Shown: positions 16,679-25,964 of the stretch, piece after piece
Layout: the number at the start of each line of letters is the position of its first letter
Numbering within the stretch: position 1 is the stretch's first letter
From: Lysinibacillus fusiformis
Lineage (GTDB): Bacteria > Bacillota > Bacilli > Bacillales_A > Planococcaceae
Length of the DNA stretch: 64,000 nucleotides
Reading direction: 5' to 3'
Assembly: GCF_007362955.1 (NCBI RefSeq)
Contig: NZ_CP041696.1
Location: forward strand, 2,852,001-2,916,000
Notes under the pieces: model-generated
The model's database searches: none
What the model saw: the letters and a program-made list of their open reading frames with translations, nothing else
What the model was told of the DNA's origin: nothing
Made by a program: the position numbers and the translations under genes

Positions 16679-19600
16679 ATGAATATTAGTGATTTTTCGA
16701 TTAAAAGGCCAGTTTTCACCATCGTTACGATGTTGCTCGTCATTATTTTGGGTGGCGTATCTTTACTTAAAATACCTATAACACTAATTCCTGAGTTAAA
16801 CCCACCTATTGGCGTCGTTGTCACAAGTTATCCAGGCGCAAGTCCAGCAGAGGTGAACGAGAAAATAACGAAGCCATTAGAAACAACATTGGCTACCTTA
16901 CCAGGAATAAAAAAAATTCAGTCTACCTCACAGGAAGGATCAAATTTAATTGTTCTTGAGTTTAATTGGTCAACAAATATCGAGGAGGTTCAGCTAGATA
17001 TTCTGCAACGTATCGATATGACACCACTACCGCATGATGCGGAGAAACCGAGCTTTCTAAAATTTGATCCATCGCAATTTCCAATAATCCAGCTTTCTTT
17101 ACGTGCTGAAAATGACAAGATAGACGTACGTGTATTAGCGGATGCTTTGGAAAAGGAACTTCGTCGTACGGAAGGTGTTGCCAGTGTTAATGTGTCAGGT
17201 AAGCTAGTAGAAGAAGTCCAAGTGACATTGGATGAAGCTAAATTGAAGGAAAGAGGCTTAACTCAAGCAGATATTATACAAATCATTCAAATGAATAATA
17301 TTTCACTTCCAGGTGAACCGGTGTCAACTGCTGATGGAAAGATGCTGACGACACGAATTATTAGTACGTTAACATCACCAGAAACTATCGCTGATTTAAT
17401 CGTCTCGGTGAATCCACTAGATGGTCAATCATTAACAGTAGGGGATGTCGCTACCGTTAAACGTACGGAACAAAAATCTATAACAGAAACACGCGCTAAT
17501 AATCATCCAGCTGTATTAATGTCTGTTCTACAAGAATCAGGAGCCAACACTGCTGAAGTGTCAAAAGCCTTTCAACAGGCCTTAGAAGACCTACTCGAGA
17601 GAGAGCAATATAGTGGTGTAGTAGCGGATGTGTTAGTGGACCAAGGTAATTACGTGGATGCAGCAATTAGTAATATTAGTACTTCACTACTTGTGGGTGG
17701 CTTATTTGCAATGCTTGTTTTGTTTGTCTTTTTACGTGGTTTGAAAAGTCCAATTATTATTGGGATTGCGATTCCCTATTCGGTAATCGTCACATTTGTT
17801 TTAATGTTTTTTGCCAATTTCTCTCTTAATATTATGACGTTAGGAGCATTAGCACTCGGAATTGGGATGTTGGTTGATAATGCCATCGTCGTGATTGAAA
17901 ATATTGAACGTCATTTAGGTCTTGGCAAAGGGCCAATAGAGGCAGCTAGACAAGGAACGAAGGAAGTGGCTTTAGCTATAACTGCGTCTACATTAACAAC
18001 AGTAGCTGTCTTCATTCCAGTTATGTTCATTGAAGGCTTAATTGGGCAGATTTTTACGGAATTTGCATTGACAATTTCCTTTAGCTTAATTGCCTCATTG
18101 ACGGTTGCACTAACGGTCGTACCGATGCTGGCAAGTCGTTTTTTAAAAACGAAAATCGAAAATATCAATGAGAGTCGTAAAGAATCACGATTTTATAAGC
18201 GTTACAAGGCATCCGTTGTATGGGTATTGCATCATCGAATACTGGTACTCGTGACGACAATTTTTCTTTTCGCGATTTCCTTGTTTGGTTTAATGAAAAT
18301 CGGTACCGAGTTTTTACCAGCAACAGATGAAGGTTTCGCATCTGTGAATGTGAATCTTAAAAAGGGGGCCGCAGTGTCCGAAACAGAAAAGGTTGTTGCT
18401 AAAATCGAGAAACGCTTGAAAGAAGAGCAAGATGTTGATGTCTACGTTAGCTTAATTGGTGGTACGCAACAATCGCAATCCCGAGGACAGACAAGTGCCA
18501 ATCAAGCAGAAATGTATGTGAAGCTGGTGCCACTTGCAAATCGACAACGGTCAATTTTTGAATTTGTTGAAGAGGTCGAACAAGATTTAAAAACAGAACT
18601 AGGCGCACAAGCTGATATCACCTTCAATGTATCAACAACTTCAGGCTCATCACCGAATACATTAACATTCCGTTTAACGGATTCAAATGAGCAGCGTCTT
18701 CATGCATCGGTTGAAAAAGTACAGCAGGAGTTATTGAAAATTGAGTCAGTCACGAATGTTATGACTGATTTAGATGATACGATACAAGAAATTCAGATTG
18801 AAGTTGATCGTGAGAAGGCAAAGGATTATGGCTTCTTACCTGCACAAATTGCCCAAACAGTTAATCACATGACAAAAGGTCAATTTACGTCACAAATGAT
18901 TGCAGAGGATGGAGCAGTATTAGCAATCTATACAGGCTTTGGACAGGCTTTTAATGACAGTGTCGAATCATTAAAGGCGATGCAACTTCGTTCACCTGCG
19001 GGGCTATTTGTCAAACTAGAGGATATTGCAACTGTTTCTGTGCAGGAAGGACCAGTATCCATCCGGCGCTCCGACCAAGCGGCAGCGGTAGCATTTTTTG
19101 TTGACTATGAAACGAAGGAGTCACTTGGAAGCATTTCAAATAAGGTTGATGCAGCTCTTGAAAAAGCTAGTTTACCTTCTGAAACTCAAATTATCTTTAG
19201 TGGTGATCGAGAGCTTTATGACAGTGCCATCGATGATATGCTGTTAGCTGTTGCACTTGCTGTAGTGCTTGTATATATTGTTATGGCTGCGCAGTTTGAA
19301 TCTTTTAAATATCCGTTCGTTATCATGTTTACTGTGCCACTGATGATTATTGGTGTTGCAATTGCGATGTTTGCTACGAACACGTTAATCGGTGTGACAT
19401 CTGTTATAGGTATCTTAGTACTTGTAGGCATCGTCGTGAATAACGGTATTGTACTTGTAGACTATATCAACCAGCAAAAGGACAAGGGAATGGCACCTTA
19501 TGAGGCGATTTTACATGCCACAGTGGATCGCCTTCGTCCAATTTTAATGACTGCACTTACAACGATTCTAGGGTTACTACCACTTGCTTTTGGCATTGGT

Positions 19601-19732
19601 GAAGGAGCAGAGATGAATCAGCCAATGGGGATTGCCGTTATTGGTGGCCTTGTGACATCCACTTTACTGACATTATACATTGTGCCGATTGTTTATAGCT
19701 TAATCGATAAAGAAACAAGGAAAATGCAGTAA
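16679..19732 (+). CDS. RND-family efflux transporter (SwrC/AcrB-like)
   Basis: Proton-driven exporter of the inner membrane. The 1017 residues show the two-fold RND layout: TM1 near residues 10-28, a large extracytoplasmic loop, TM2-6 at about 330-500, a second TM7 at about 520, a second loop and TM8-12 at about 845-1005. The conserved ALALGIGMLVDNAIVVIENI contains the TM4 Asp residue used in proton relay. In Gram-positives the best known member, SwrC (YerP), gives surfactin self-resistance; here substrates are unknown. The start ATG follows AAAAAGGAG. It is followed 20 bases later by an SDR gene, so the two are probably co-transcribed. Confidence 0.92.
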   Translation: MNISDFSIKRPVFTIVTMLLVIILGGVSLLKIPITLIPELNPPIGVVVTSYPGASPAEVNEKITKPLETTLATLPGIKKIQSTSQEGSNLIVLEFNWSTNIEEVQLDILQRIDMTPLPHDAEKPSFLKFDPSQFPIIQLSLRAENDKIDVRVLADALEKELRRTEGVASVNVSGKLVEEVQVTLDEAKLKERGLTQADIIQIIQMNNISLPGEPVSTADGKMLTTRIISTLTSPETIADLIVSVNPLDGQSLTVGDVATVKRTEQKSITETRANNHPAVLMSVLQESGANTAEVSKAFQQALEDLLEREQYSGVVADVLVDQGNYVDAAISNISTSLLVGGLFAMLVLFVFLRGLKSPIIIGIAIPYSVIVTFVLMFFANFSLNIMTLGALALGIGMLVDNAIVVIENIERHLGLGKGPIEAARQGTKEVALAITASTLTTVAVFIPVMFIEGLIGQIFTEFALTISFSLIASLTVALTVVPMLASRFLKTKIENINESRKESRFYKRYKASVVWVLHHRILVLVTTIFLFAISLFGLMKIGTEFLPATDEGFASVNVNLKKGAAVSETEKVVAKIEKRLKEEQDVDVYVSLIGGTQQSQSRGQTSANQAEMYVKLVPLANRQRSIFEFVEEVEQDLKTELGAQADITFNVSTTSGSSPNTLTFRLTDSNEQRLHASVEKVQQELLKIESVTNVMTDLDDTIQEIQIEVDREKAKDYGFLPAQIAQTVNHMTKGQFTSQMIAEDGAVLAIYTGFGQAFNDSVESLKAMQLRSPAGLFVKLEDIATVSVQEGPVSIRRSDQAAAVAFFVDYETKESLGSISNKVDAALEKASLPSETQIIFSGDRELYDSAIDDMLLAVALAVVLVYIVMAAQFESFKYPFVIMFTVPLMIIGVAIAMFATNTLIGVTSVIGILVLVGIVVNNGIVLVDYINQQKDKGMAPYEAILHATVDRLRPILMTALTTILGLLPLAFGIGEGAEMNQPMGIAVIGGLVTSTLLTLYIVPIVYSLIDKETRKMQ

Positions 19733-19752
19733 AGACAAGGGGGAAATGGGAG

Positions 19753-20838
19753 ATGGGTGTTCATTTTTTTACAGGATTTCCAGGGTTCATCTCGAGTCAA
19801 TTAATTCGTGAGTTATTTGAAAAAAACAAAGCACAGGAAGTCATTGCTATTGTCTTAACAGGAGAGTTACGAAAGGCGGATATAGAAAAAAATAACATAC
19901 TGGCGGAGTTTCCAAATTGCTCGATTCAGATTGTAGAAGGGGACATTACGCTCCCAAATATTGGACTTGGAAATCAAATCATGCAGGAAATTTTACCTCA
20001 AATTGAAGTGATTTGGCATTTAGCGGCAATTTACGATTTAGCTGTGCCACGTGATATAGCATGGAAGGTAAATGTACATGGAACCGCGATGGTCAATGAT
20101 TTTGTACGTACACTACCGAATTTAAAGCGTTATATGTACTTTAGTACGGCATATGTAGCTGGTTCTCGGGAAGGGATTTTACGTGAGAATGAGCTTATTC
20201 GACCCCGTGCTTTTAAAAATTATTATGAGGAAACAAAATATGAGGCTGAACATCGTGTGGAAGATTTAAAATCGGAGGTTCCACTTACAATTATTCGCCC
20301 TGGGATTGTCCGAGGACATTCTGAAACAGGAGAAACGATTAAATTTGATGGGCCATATTTCTTTTTAAATATGGTAGATAAATTAAAATGTTTGCCGTTC
20401 ATTCCATATATCGGAGATTCAAATTCAACTATAAATGTCGTACCAATAGATTATATTCTAAAGGCATCTATATTTATAATGGATGAGAAAAGTGCTGAAG
20501 GGAAAACACTTCATTTGACAGATCCTAATCCTCATCCTGTGCAGGAAGTATATCGTACGATGGTAAAACTATTGACGAATCACTATCCAAAAGGGCGCTT
20601 ACCACTAGTTTTTGCAAAAAAATCGTTGCAAGTACCATTTGTTCGAAAAAAGTTAGGCGTTGAGCAAGAAACTTTAGATTATTTAACCTGGAATGCGATA
20701 TTTGATACAACGGAGGCGGTTACTATTTTACAAAAAGGCGGTATAACATGCCCCGACTTTATACAGACTATGCCAATGATGGTTAATTTTTATTTAGCGC
20801 ATAAAGAGGATGAAAACTATCAAATACAGATTAAATGA
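19753..20838 (+). CDS. SDR-family NAD-dependent epimerase/reductase-like protein
   Basis: The 361-aa extended short-chain dehydrogenase has a TGFPGFISSQLIREL dinucleotide loop (6-20), an EVIWHLAAIYDL strand, YFSTAYVAGSREG, the catalytic Tyr-Lys pair in YYEETKYEAEH and IIRPGIVRGHSETGE. The pattern is closest to thioester-reductase/male-sterility (NAD_binding_4) proteins, which act on acyl or polyketide carbonyls, but it lacks a carrier domain. It lies 20 bases after the RND exporter, behind GGGGGAAATGGGAG, which suggests that both handle one lipid-like compound; this is inference. Confidence 0.8.
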   Translation: MGVHFFTGFPGFISSQLIRELFEKNKAQEVIAIVLTGELRKADIEKNNILAEFPNCSIQIVEGDITLPNIGLGNQIMQEILPQIEVIWHLAAIYDLAVPRDIAWKVNVHGTAMVNDFVRTLPNLKRYMYFSTAYVAGSREGILRENELIRPRAFKNYYEETKYEAEHRVEDLKSEVPLTIIRPGIVRGHSETGETIKFDGPYFFLNMVDKLKCLPFIPYIGDSNSTINVVPIDYILKASIFIMDEKSAEGKTLHLTDPNPHPVQEVYRTMVKLLTNHYPKGRLPLVFAKKSLQVPFVRKKLGVEQETLDYLTWNAIFDTTEAVTILQKGGITCPDFIQTMPMMVNFYLAHKEDENYQIQIK

Positions 20839-20850
20839 TGCTAGATATTT

Positions 20851-20879
20851 TTGTCAGTAATAAATGATAGTGCTATAAT
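20851..20879 (+). promoter_or_regulatory. Vegetative-type promoter of the terC leader
   Basis: TTGTCA (20851-20856), a 17-base spacer and TATAAT (20874-20879) give a near-consensus sigma-A promoter. The start of transcription would be near 20886, leaving a leader of about 520 bases. Confidence 0.75.
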
Positions 20880-20904
20880 AACTCTACAGAAGAAAAATCC
20901 TTCG

Positions 20905-21065
20905 ACATTTGTCAAAGGGAGTAGCTAACAGATGAGAGCGATGTATCTGGTTTCTCATTCGTCAAGATAAGGTGTAAACCATCTGTTGCGAGAGGGAATG
21001 ACTTGAGTGAAATGATAGAAAATCCACAGTGGGGATTTATGCACTGAGAGCGAAGTAACAGTTAT
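20905..21065 (+). ncRNA. yybP-ykoY (manganese) riboswitch
   Basis: The leader contains the two signature loop sequences of the yybP-ykoY class in the right order: AAAGGGAGTAGC near 20914-20925 and CACTGAGAGCGAAG near 21042-21055. The gene behind it encodes a TerC-family protein, the classic partner (B. subtilis ykoY). The class binds Mn2+ and turns on exporters when the metal is high. Boundaries are approximate. Confidence 0.85.
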
Positions 21066-21078
21066 AAATTTGCTTAGC

Positions 21079-21114
21079 AAGGAGGTGTCTCAAAGTCATT
21101 TGAGGCGCCTCCTT
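21079..21114 (+). promoter_or_regulatory. Strong hairpin after the riboswitch, probable expression platform
   Basis: The 16-base arm 21079-21094 (AAGGAGGTGTCTCAAA) pairs with 21099-21114, allowing two G-U pairs, around a GTCA loop. There is no proper T run after it. Its first arm contains an AAGGAGG sequence but no start codon nearby. It may act as a terminator or as a rest of the switch. Confidence 0.5.
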
Positions 21115-21233
21115 CTGCGCGGAAGCGAAGCGGTAGATATGTTGAAATTGCTTTTTTTAGCTATTATTATCAGCAAAACGGTCAGCAAGACGCTACCTCA
21201 AGTGGAAAGATGAGAAGGAAGCCGCTAGGTGGG

Positions 21234-21304
21234 CTTCAACTGACCGTAAAAACCCGATTGGTTCAACTACCAATCAGAGGGGAAGTAAACCCCACTGATT
21301 GAAG
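21234..21304. repeat. Second multi-stem intergenic element, in the terC leader
   Basis: CTTCAA (21234-21239) pairs with TTGAAG (21299-21304). It encloses GATTGGT/ACCAATC (21256-21262 with 21269-21275) and GGGG/CCCC (21279-21282 with 21290-21293). The design, one outer stem and two inner hairpins, resembles 16443-16555. It lies between the riboswitch and terC, inside the transcribed leader. Confidence 0.4.
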
Positions 21305-21407
21305 TTTCACTTTATCGCATATGGCTTATTAGATAGCTTCCTTTTCTTTTGAACGTCTAGTAATTGTTAGTTATTTGGGTATAAAAAGCTTAAAGGGGGC
21401 ACAGTGA

Positions 21408-22169
21408 ATGGAAGCAATATTATTACAATATGGCTGGGTACTTATTGTACTAGTAGTATTAGAAGGATTATTAGCAGCAGACAACGCGGTTGTGATGGCT
21501 GTAATGGTTAAACACTTACCACATGAACAACAAAAGAAAGCATTATTTTATGGATTATTTGGCGCATTAATTTTCCGATTCTCTGCCCTATTTGTGATTA
21601 CAGTGCTAGTGAATTATTGGCAAATTCAAGCGATTGGGGCAGCCTATTTGCTGTTTATGTCCGCAAAAAATATCTATGACTTGAAAAAACACAAAGATGA
21701 ACCTGAGGAAGAACATGAGGGACAACCTAAGAAAAAGGGCTCTGGTTTTTGGATGACCGTTATTAAAGTAGAAGTTGCAGATATCGCTTTTGCCATTGAT
21801 TCTATGTTAGCAGCGGTTGCTATAGCTGTGACATTGCCGCATTTGGGTGATTTTGATATAGGAGGCATCAATGGCGGGCAATTTACGGTCATGTTACTTG
21901 GAGGTTTTATTGGGGTTATTATGATGCGTTTTGCAGCTCAATGGTTTGTTAAAGTATTAAATGACTATCCTTCACTTGAAACGGCAGCATTTTTAATTGT
22001 TGGCTGGGTAGGTGTGAAGCTTGTTGTTTTAACATTAGCACATAAAAATGTGGGTGTTTTACCAGCAGATTTCCCACACTCAACAGCATGGGAATTAACT
22101 TTCTGGATTGTTTTAATTGCAATAGCATTAGGTGGATATTTAATAGGAGTACGAAATAAAAAAAACTAA
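21408..22169 (+). CDS. TerC-family integral membrane protein (YkoY-like, probable manganese exporter)
   Basis: The 253-aa protein has seven or so hydrophobic segments and the two family motifs with membrane acids: VLEGLLAADNAVVMAVMVKH (about 17-36) and KVEVADIAFAIDSMLAAVAI (about 121-140). TerC proteins YkoY and YceF help export Mn2+ and load secreted metalloenzymes. A charged cytoplasmic linker (KKHKDEPEEEHEGQPKKKGS) follows the third helix. The yybP-ykoY riboswitch in its leader shows control by manganese. The start ATG has AAAGGGGG upstream. Confidence 0.93.
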   Translation: MEAILLQYGWVLIVLVVLEGLLAADNAVVMAVMVKHLPHEQQKKALFYGLFGALIFRFSALFVITVLVNYWQIQAIGAAYLLFMSAKNIYDLKKHKDEPEEEHEGQPKKKGSGFWMTVIKVEVADIAFAIDSMLAAVAIAVTLPHLGDFDIGGINGGQFTVMLLGGFIGVIMMRFAAQWFVKVLNDYPSLETAAFLIVGWVGVKLVVLTLAHKNVGVLPADFPHSTAWELTFWIVLIAIALGGYLIGVRNKKN

Positions 22170-22183
22170 CTAAAATAATTTTT

Positions 22184-22281
22184 GAGGCTGTCCCTAGAGT
22201 TCTTTAAACAATAAGGATCGTCTTCCTTTTGGGAGTGGTCCTAGCACTTGATTTATACTTTTAGGACAGCCCCTTTCTTTT
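22184..22281 (+). terminator. Large terminator after terC
   Basis: GAGGCTGTCC (22184-22193) pairs with AGGACAGCCCC (22263-22273). An inner hairpin lies between AGGATCGTCTTCC and GGGAGTGGTCCT. It is followed by TTTCTTTTTA. Confidence 0.65.
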
Positions 22282-22343
22282 TATCCCTATTTTTTCTATA
22301 CTAATATCAAGTTTGGCATCAAGAGGTGGAAGGGGTTGGTGAG

Positions 22344-23699
22344 GTGCCGTGGAAAAAATCATCGAATAAACTCGTAACACCATTTCAGGCACTTGTTTCA
22401 TATTACTTTATAGCAATAGCGATTTCCTTCCTGTTATTACGTCTTCCTGGCGTTCATAAAGCGGGTGTGGACGTTTCACTAATAGATAGCTTATTTACAG
22501 CTGTGAGTGCTGTTAGTGTGACAGGCTTGACGACATTTAATATTTCAGCGACCTACACAACGTTTGGCCTTGTCATGGTTCTAGTTATTTTGCAGCTAGG
22601 AGCAATCGGTATTATGTCACTTGGCACCTTTGTTTGGTTGCTTGTAGGAAAAAAAATTGGTATGCGTGAGCGTCAACTGATTATGATTGACCATAATCAA
22701 TACAATTTATCAGGTGTTGTCCAGCTTATTCGGGAAATTTTGAAGATCTTGATTGGTATTGAATTAGCAGGGGCTATTATCTTAACTGCTCATTTTATGA
22801 ATTATTTCGATACATTTGAGGAGGCACTAATTCACGGTGTCTTTGCCTCCATTTCAGCTACTACGAACGGTGGATTTGATATTACGGGGATGAGCCTACA
22901 GCCATTTCATAATGATTATTTTGTTCAATTGGTAACGATGGTGCTGATAGTTTGTGGAGCAATCGGATTTCCAGTGTTAATTGAAGTGAAAACATTTTTA
23001 CTCAATAGACACCCAAATTTCAGATTTAGCCTATTTACAAAAATTACAACATCCACATATGCGATTTTATTTGTTGTAGGTGCACTTGTTATTTTATTGC
23101 TTGAGTCATTCCACTCCTTTAAGGGAATGCCTTGGCATGAGGCTATTTTTTCAGCAATGTATCATTCTGTTTCGACTCGTTCGGCAGGACTTACAACGTA
23201 TGATGTAACAACCTTTAGTGAGGCCACGGATATATTTATGAGTTTTTTGATGTTCATTGGTTCTTCTCCAAGCTCAGTAGGAGGCGGGATACGAACGACG
23301 ACTTTTGCCATCGCTATTTTATTCTTAATCACGTTTGCAAGAGGAAGAGAGGATATTCAAGTATTTGGACGTGAAATCCATCTAATTGATGTATTCCGCT
23401 CGTTTGTCGTTATTTTATTGGCGTGTTTTATGGTGTTGACTGCCACAATTGTTTTATTGATTACGGAGCCACATGCAACACTCATTCAAATTATCTTTGA
23501 AATTACATCGGCGTTCGGAACATGTGGGATGTCCTTAGGGATCACCTCAGATTTATCGGTGATCGGTAAATTTATTATTATTATATTAATGTTTATTGGT
23601 CGAGTTGGTTTAATATCCTTCCTTTATACACTCGGTGGTGGTGGAAGAGGAAAAAAATCAAGTTATCACTATCCAAAGGAAAGAGTAATAATAGGGTAA
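22344..23699 (+). CDS. Potassium uptake channel subunit, KtrB/TrkH family
   Basis: The 451-aa membrane protein has four pore repeats, each with a selectivity-filter Gly: SAVSVTGLTTFN, SISATTNGGFDITG, SVSTRSAGLTTYD and ITSAFGTCGMSLG. It imports K+ (with Na+) together with a cytoplasmic KtrA/KtrC regulator, which is not in this window. The length fits KtrB/KtrD. I choose GTG 22344 (AGGGG 8 bases upstream) over GTG 22326, which lacks a ribosome site. The cytoplasmic partner CbpB and KtrA-like proteins are linked to c-di-AMP in bacilli, and cbpB occurs at 51058. Confidence 0.92.
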   Translation: MPWKKSSNKLVTPFQALVSYYFIAIAISFLLLRLPGVHKAGVDVSLIDSLFTAVSAVSVTGLTTFNISATYTTFGLVMVLVILQLGAIGIMSLGTFVWLLVGKKIGMRERQLIMIDHNQYNLSGVVQLIREILKILIGIELAGAIILTAHFMNYFDTFEEALIHGVFASISATTNGGFDITGMSLQPFHNDYFVQLVTMVLIVCGAIGFPVLIEVKTFLLNRHPNFRFSLFTKITTSTYAILFVVGALVILLLESFHSFKGMPWHEAIFSAMYHSVSTRSAGLTTYDVTTFSEATDIFMSFLMFIGSSPSSVGGGIRTTTFAIAILFLITFARGREDIQVFGREIHLIDVFRSFVVILLACFMVLTATIVLLITEPHATLIQIIFEITSAFGTCGMSLGITSDLSVIGKFIIIILMFIGRVGLISFLYTLGGGGRGKKSSYHYPKERVIIG

Positions 23700-23774
23700 G
23701 TTACTTGAACTATTGATATATAAGGGTTTTATGGGGGTGATTTAATGAATTGCCCCCTTTTTGCACATTAAAGG

Positions 23775-24020
23775 TCATTTTTTGAGATATTCTTCAAATT
23801 TTTTGAGGGCATTTCTTTCATGTTCTGCTGTCATGTGTAAATAAGTATTTGCTGTAATATCTATACTTTTATGACCTAATCTTGTACTAACCGTTTTTAT
23901 ATATACACCAGCTTCTAACATCATAACAGCATGAGTAATCCTTTTGCTTACCAGCGTCATTGTATTTAACTCGATACTCCCAATGGTTTCCTCTTTTATG
24001 GAAGTAAGCCATAATATCAC
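23775..24020 (-). pseudogene. Fragment of a phage/ICE-type tyrosine recombinase (integrase C-terminus)
   Basis: The 81 residues include THAVMMLEAGVYIKTVSTRL, GHKSIDITANTYLHM and a helical tail ending KKFEEYLKK. This is the end of an XerC/phage-type integrase with the GH box and the catalytic Tyr in NTYLH. The catalytic Arg-His-x-x-Arg of the first half is not present (KRITHAV replaces the usual RHTHA), and nothing of the N-terminal domains is found. It is the relic of a mobile element. The surrounding DNA is very AT-rich. Confidence 0.8.
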
Positions 24021-24344
24021 CTCTAAATAAGAATGTGCGTTTTACGCGCATTAAAATATCCTCTTAAAAAATAATCTACCTTTCTAAATCATCTCATAGT
24101 TTTCGAGAAAACATTTATTAGAAGTGATTGTAATTTTTCACCTAATGTCTTTATTAAGAAAAATTAAGAATTTTATTCACTATTTATTAAGATTTGTCAT
24201 TTAAACTGAAATAACTTAGAATGTAACAAAAAAATGGATCAACTTATCCTTTTATGTAAATTTGTTGAAATTTCTTATTCTGAAATTTGAAGAGAGGATA
24301 TCATTTAATCTTTATGTTCAATGTAATGATTGTAGTTTAATAAA
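24021..24344. other. AT-rich intergenic stretch
   Basis: No gene, terminator or clear promoter is seen. The base composition is more AT-rich than the neighbours, consistent with the adjoining integrase relic. Confidence 0.5.
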
Positions 24345-24392
24345 ATGGAGGGTAACTTTCATTATTGTGAGGAGGATCTAAACTTAAGAGTT

Positions 24393-25820
24393 ATGAACAT
24401 ATATTATTATCTAATTGAATTCTCTATCATTCCAATAATGGCATTTGTTGGATTCGAATTCATATGCATTGCTCTTTATTATTTTTGCTATTATAGAAAG
24501 CAAAAATTAGAGGAAAAACCTCTAATTCATATTAAGAAACTTATTTGGATCGCTCTATTCATCGGATATCTTGCTTTAGTCCTTAATCTAACAATTATCA
24601 GTCGGGGTAGCTCACATCATATGGAGATGAATCTTCATTTGTTTAGTGGCTATGTTGAAGCGTGGAATAGCTATTCTTATAGAAAACTTCAGCCCAGCAT
24701 TTATAATATACTTATGCTTATCCCAATGGGAATTTTACTTCCTATTCTTAGTCGGAAGCTTACAACATTTAAATGGCTTATAATTGTTATTTTAAGTTTT
24801 ACACTATTTATCGAAACCTGCCAGTTATTTACTGGCGCAGGCATTTTTGAGCTTGATGATTTATTTAATAATACGGTGGGGGGAGTAATTGGATACCAAT
24901 TCTATAGACTATACACATCTATTATTCAGCACAAAAAAGTTCGCATGAAAAGTCTGATAGGAAGCTTATCCATACCTCTGCTCATGGTTTTCCTTTTTGT
25001 AGGTATAACTATTGCTTATTCTAAGCAGGAGTTCGGAAATCTGTCGATCAATTCATATTATAAATGGGATATGAAAGACGTACATATGACAACATCCATG
25101 CAGCTAAATTCAGTACCCACAATGGCGCCAGTATACAAGAAAGTAAACCATTCGGATGAAGTGGAGGGATTATTGCATCGGAAGTTAGGGTTATCTGCGT
25201 TGAATACCACAGCTAAGGAAGGAGACCGTGAGATTCTATTGGAAGATAAATCAGGGTCTCAATATACTTTATTTCTATCGACACATGGAAATTGGAACTT
25301 AACCGAGAACAATTATACACATCAGCAAGCTGCATTGACGAAACAAGGGCCATTGCGTCAAAAGGCAATGGTTATAATGGATAATCTAGACATACTTCCT
25401 CAAAAGGCTGATCTGATAACAGAAGAAGGAGACCAGTTTCAGTGGTCACTCTCAGATACACCCCATATAAATAAAGATTATTGGTCTGGGGATCTATCAC
25501 TTGGTTTAAAAAAAGATGGCAGTATTTACTCGGTGTCATATGAGCTTCAGGAACATCACTTTATACGGGAAATGGATATCTTATCTCCTAAAGATGTGTA
25601 TGAACGTATAAAGAAAGGGGAATTTCCGCTAATAAAAAGGAATGCAATTTTAACCCCTGATATGCTGGTTATAAAAAAGGGAGATAAGCTAGAAGTAACC
25701 GGGATGGAGCTTACATTCATGTATGACACAAAGGAATTCTATCAGCCTGTATATAGAGTGAGTGGAATATTTAATGGGGACTCAAATTGGTATACATTAA
25801 TTCAGGCACAGCGAAACTAG
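24393..25820 (+). CDS. VanZ-domain membrane protein with large C-terminal extracytoplasmic region
   Basis: The protein has five or so membrane helices in residues 1-180. A VanZ signature covers NILMLIPMGILLPILSRKL and ETCQLFTGAGIFELDDLFNN, ending NTVGGVIGYQF. After the last helix (about 190-207) about 260 residues form a soluble, probably outside domain with no family I recognise (ends FNGDSNWYTLIQAQRN). VanZ proteins are linked to teicoplanin resistance and envelope functions; most lack this tail. The start is uncertain: ATG 24393 has GGAGG 17 bases upstream, while ATG 24345 has no ribosome site. Confidence 0.8.
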   Translation: MNIYYYLIEFSIIPIMAFVGFEFICIALYYFCYYRKQKLEEKPLIHIKKLIWIALFIGYLALVLNLTIISRGSSHHMEMNLHLFSGYVEAWNSYSYRKLQPSIYNILMLIPMGILLPILSRKLTTFKWLIIVILSFTLFIETCQLFTGAGIFELDDLFNNTVGGVIGYQFYRLYTSIIQHKKVRMKSLIGSLSIPLLMVFLFVGITIAYSKQEFGNLSINSYYKWDMKDVHMTTSMQLNSVPTMAPVYKKVNHSDEVEGLLHRKLGLSALNTTAKEGDREILLEDKSGSQYTLFLSTHGNWNLTENNYTHQQAALTKQGPLRQKAMVIMDNLDILPQKADLITEEGDQFQWSLSDTPHINKDYWSGDLSLGLKKDGSIYSVSYELQEHHFIREMDILSPKDVYERIKKGEFPLIKRNAILTPDMLVIKKGDKLEVTGMELTFMYDTKEFYQPVYRVSGIFNGDSNWYTLIQAQRN

Positions 25821-25898
25821 GCTTGAAGCTTCTCATGAGTTATTATATGCAAACGTCGTTTTAAGACAATTAGTTAAAGAAAAATAACGGAGCATTAA

Positions 25899-25932
25899 AA
25901 AGTCACTCATTCGAAAATTAATGAGTGACTTT
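25899..25932. terminator. Bidirectional terminator between VanZ gene and the small peptide gene
   Basis: AAAGTCACTCATT (25899-25911) is perfectly complementary to 25920-25932. T-rich runs follow on both strands. Confidence 0.8.
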
Positions 25933-25964
25933 CTTCATTTATTTATCTGCCGGTATTTCAACTT

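Noticed and set aside
20908..20916. TTTGTCAAA, a perfect Spo0A-type 9-mer before the riboswitch
   Set aside because: It overlaps the first bases of the yybP-ykoY riboswitch core downstream of the promoter and has no partner box at 10-base spacing, so chance or riboswitch sequence explains it.
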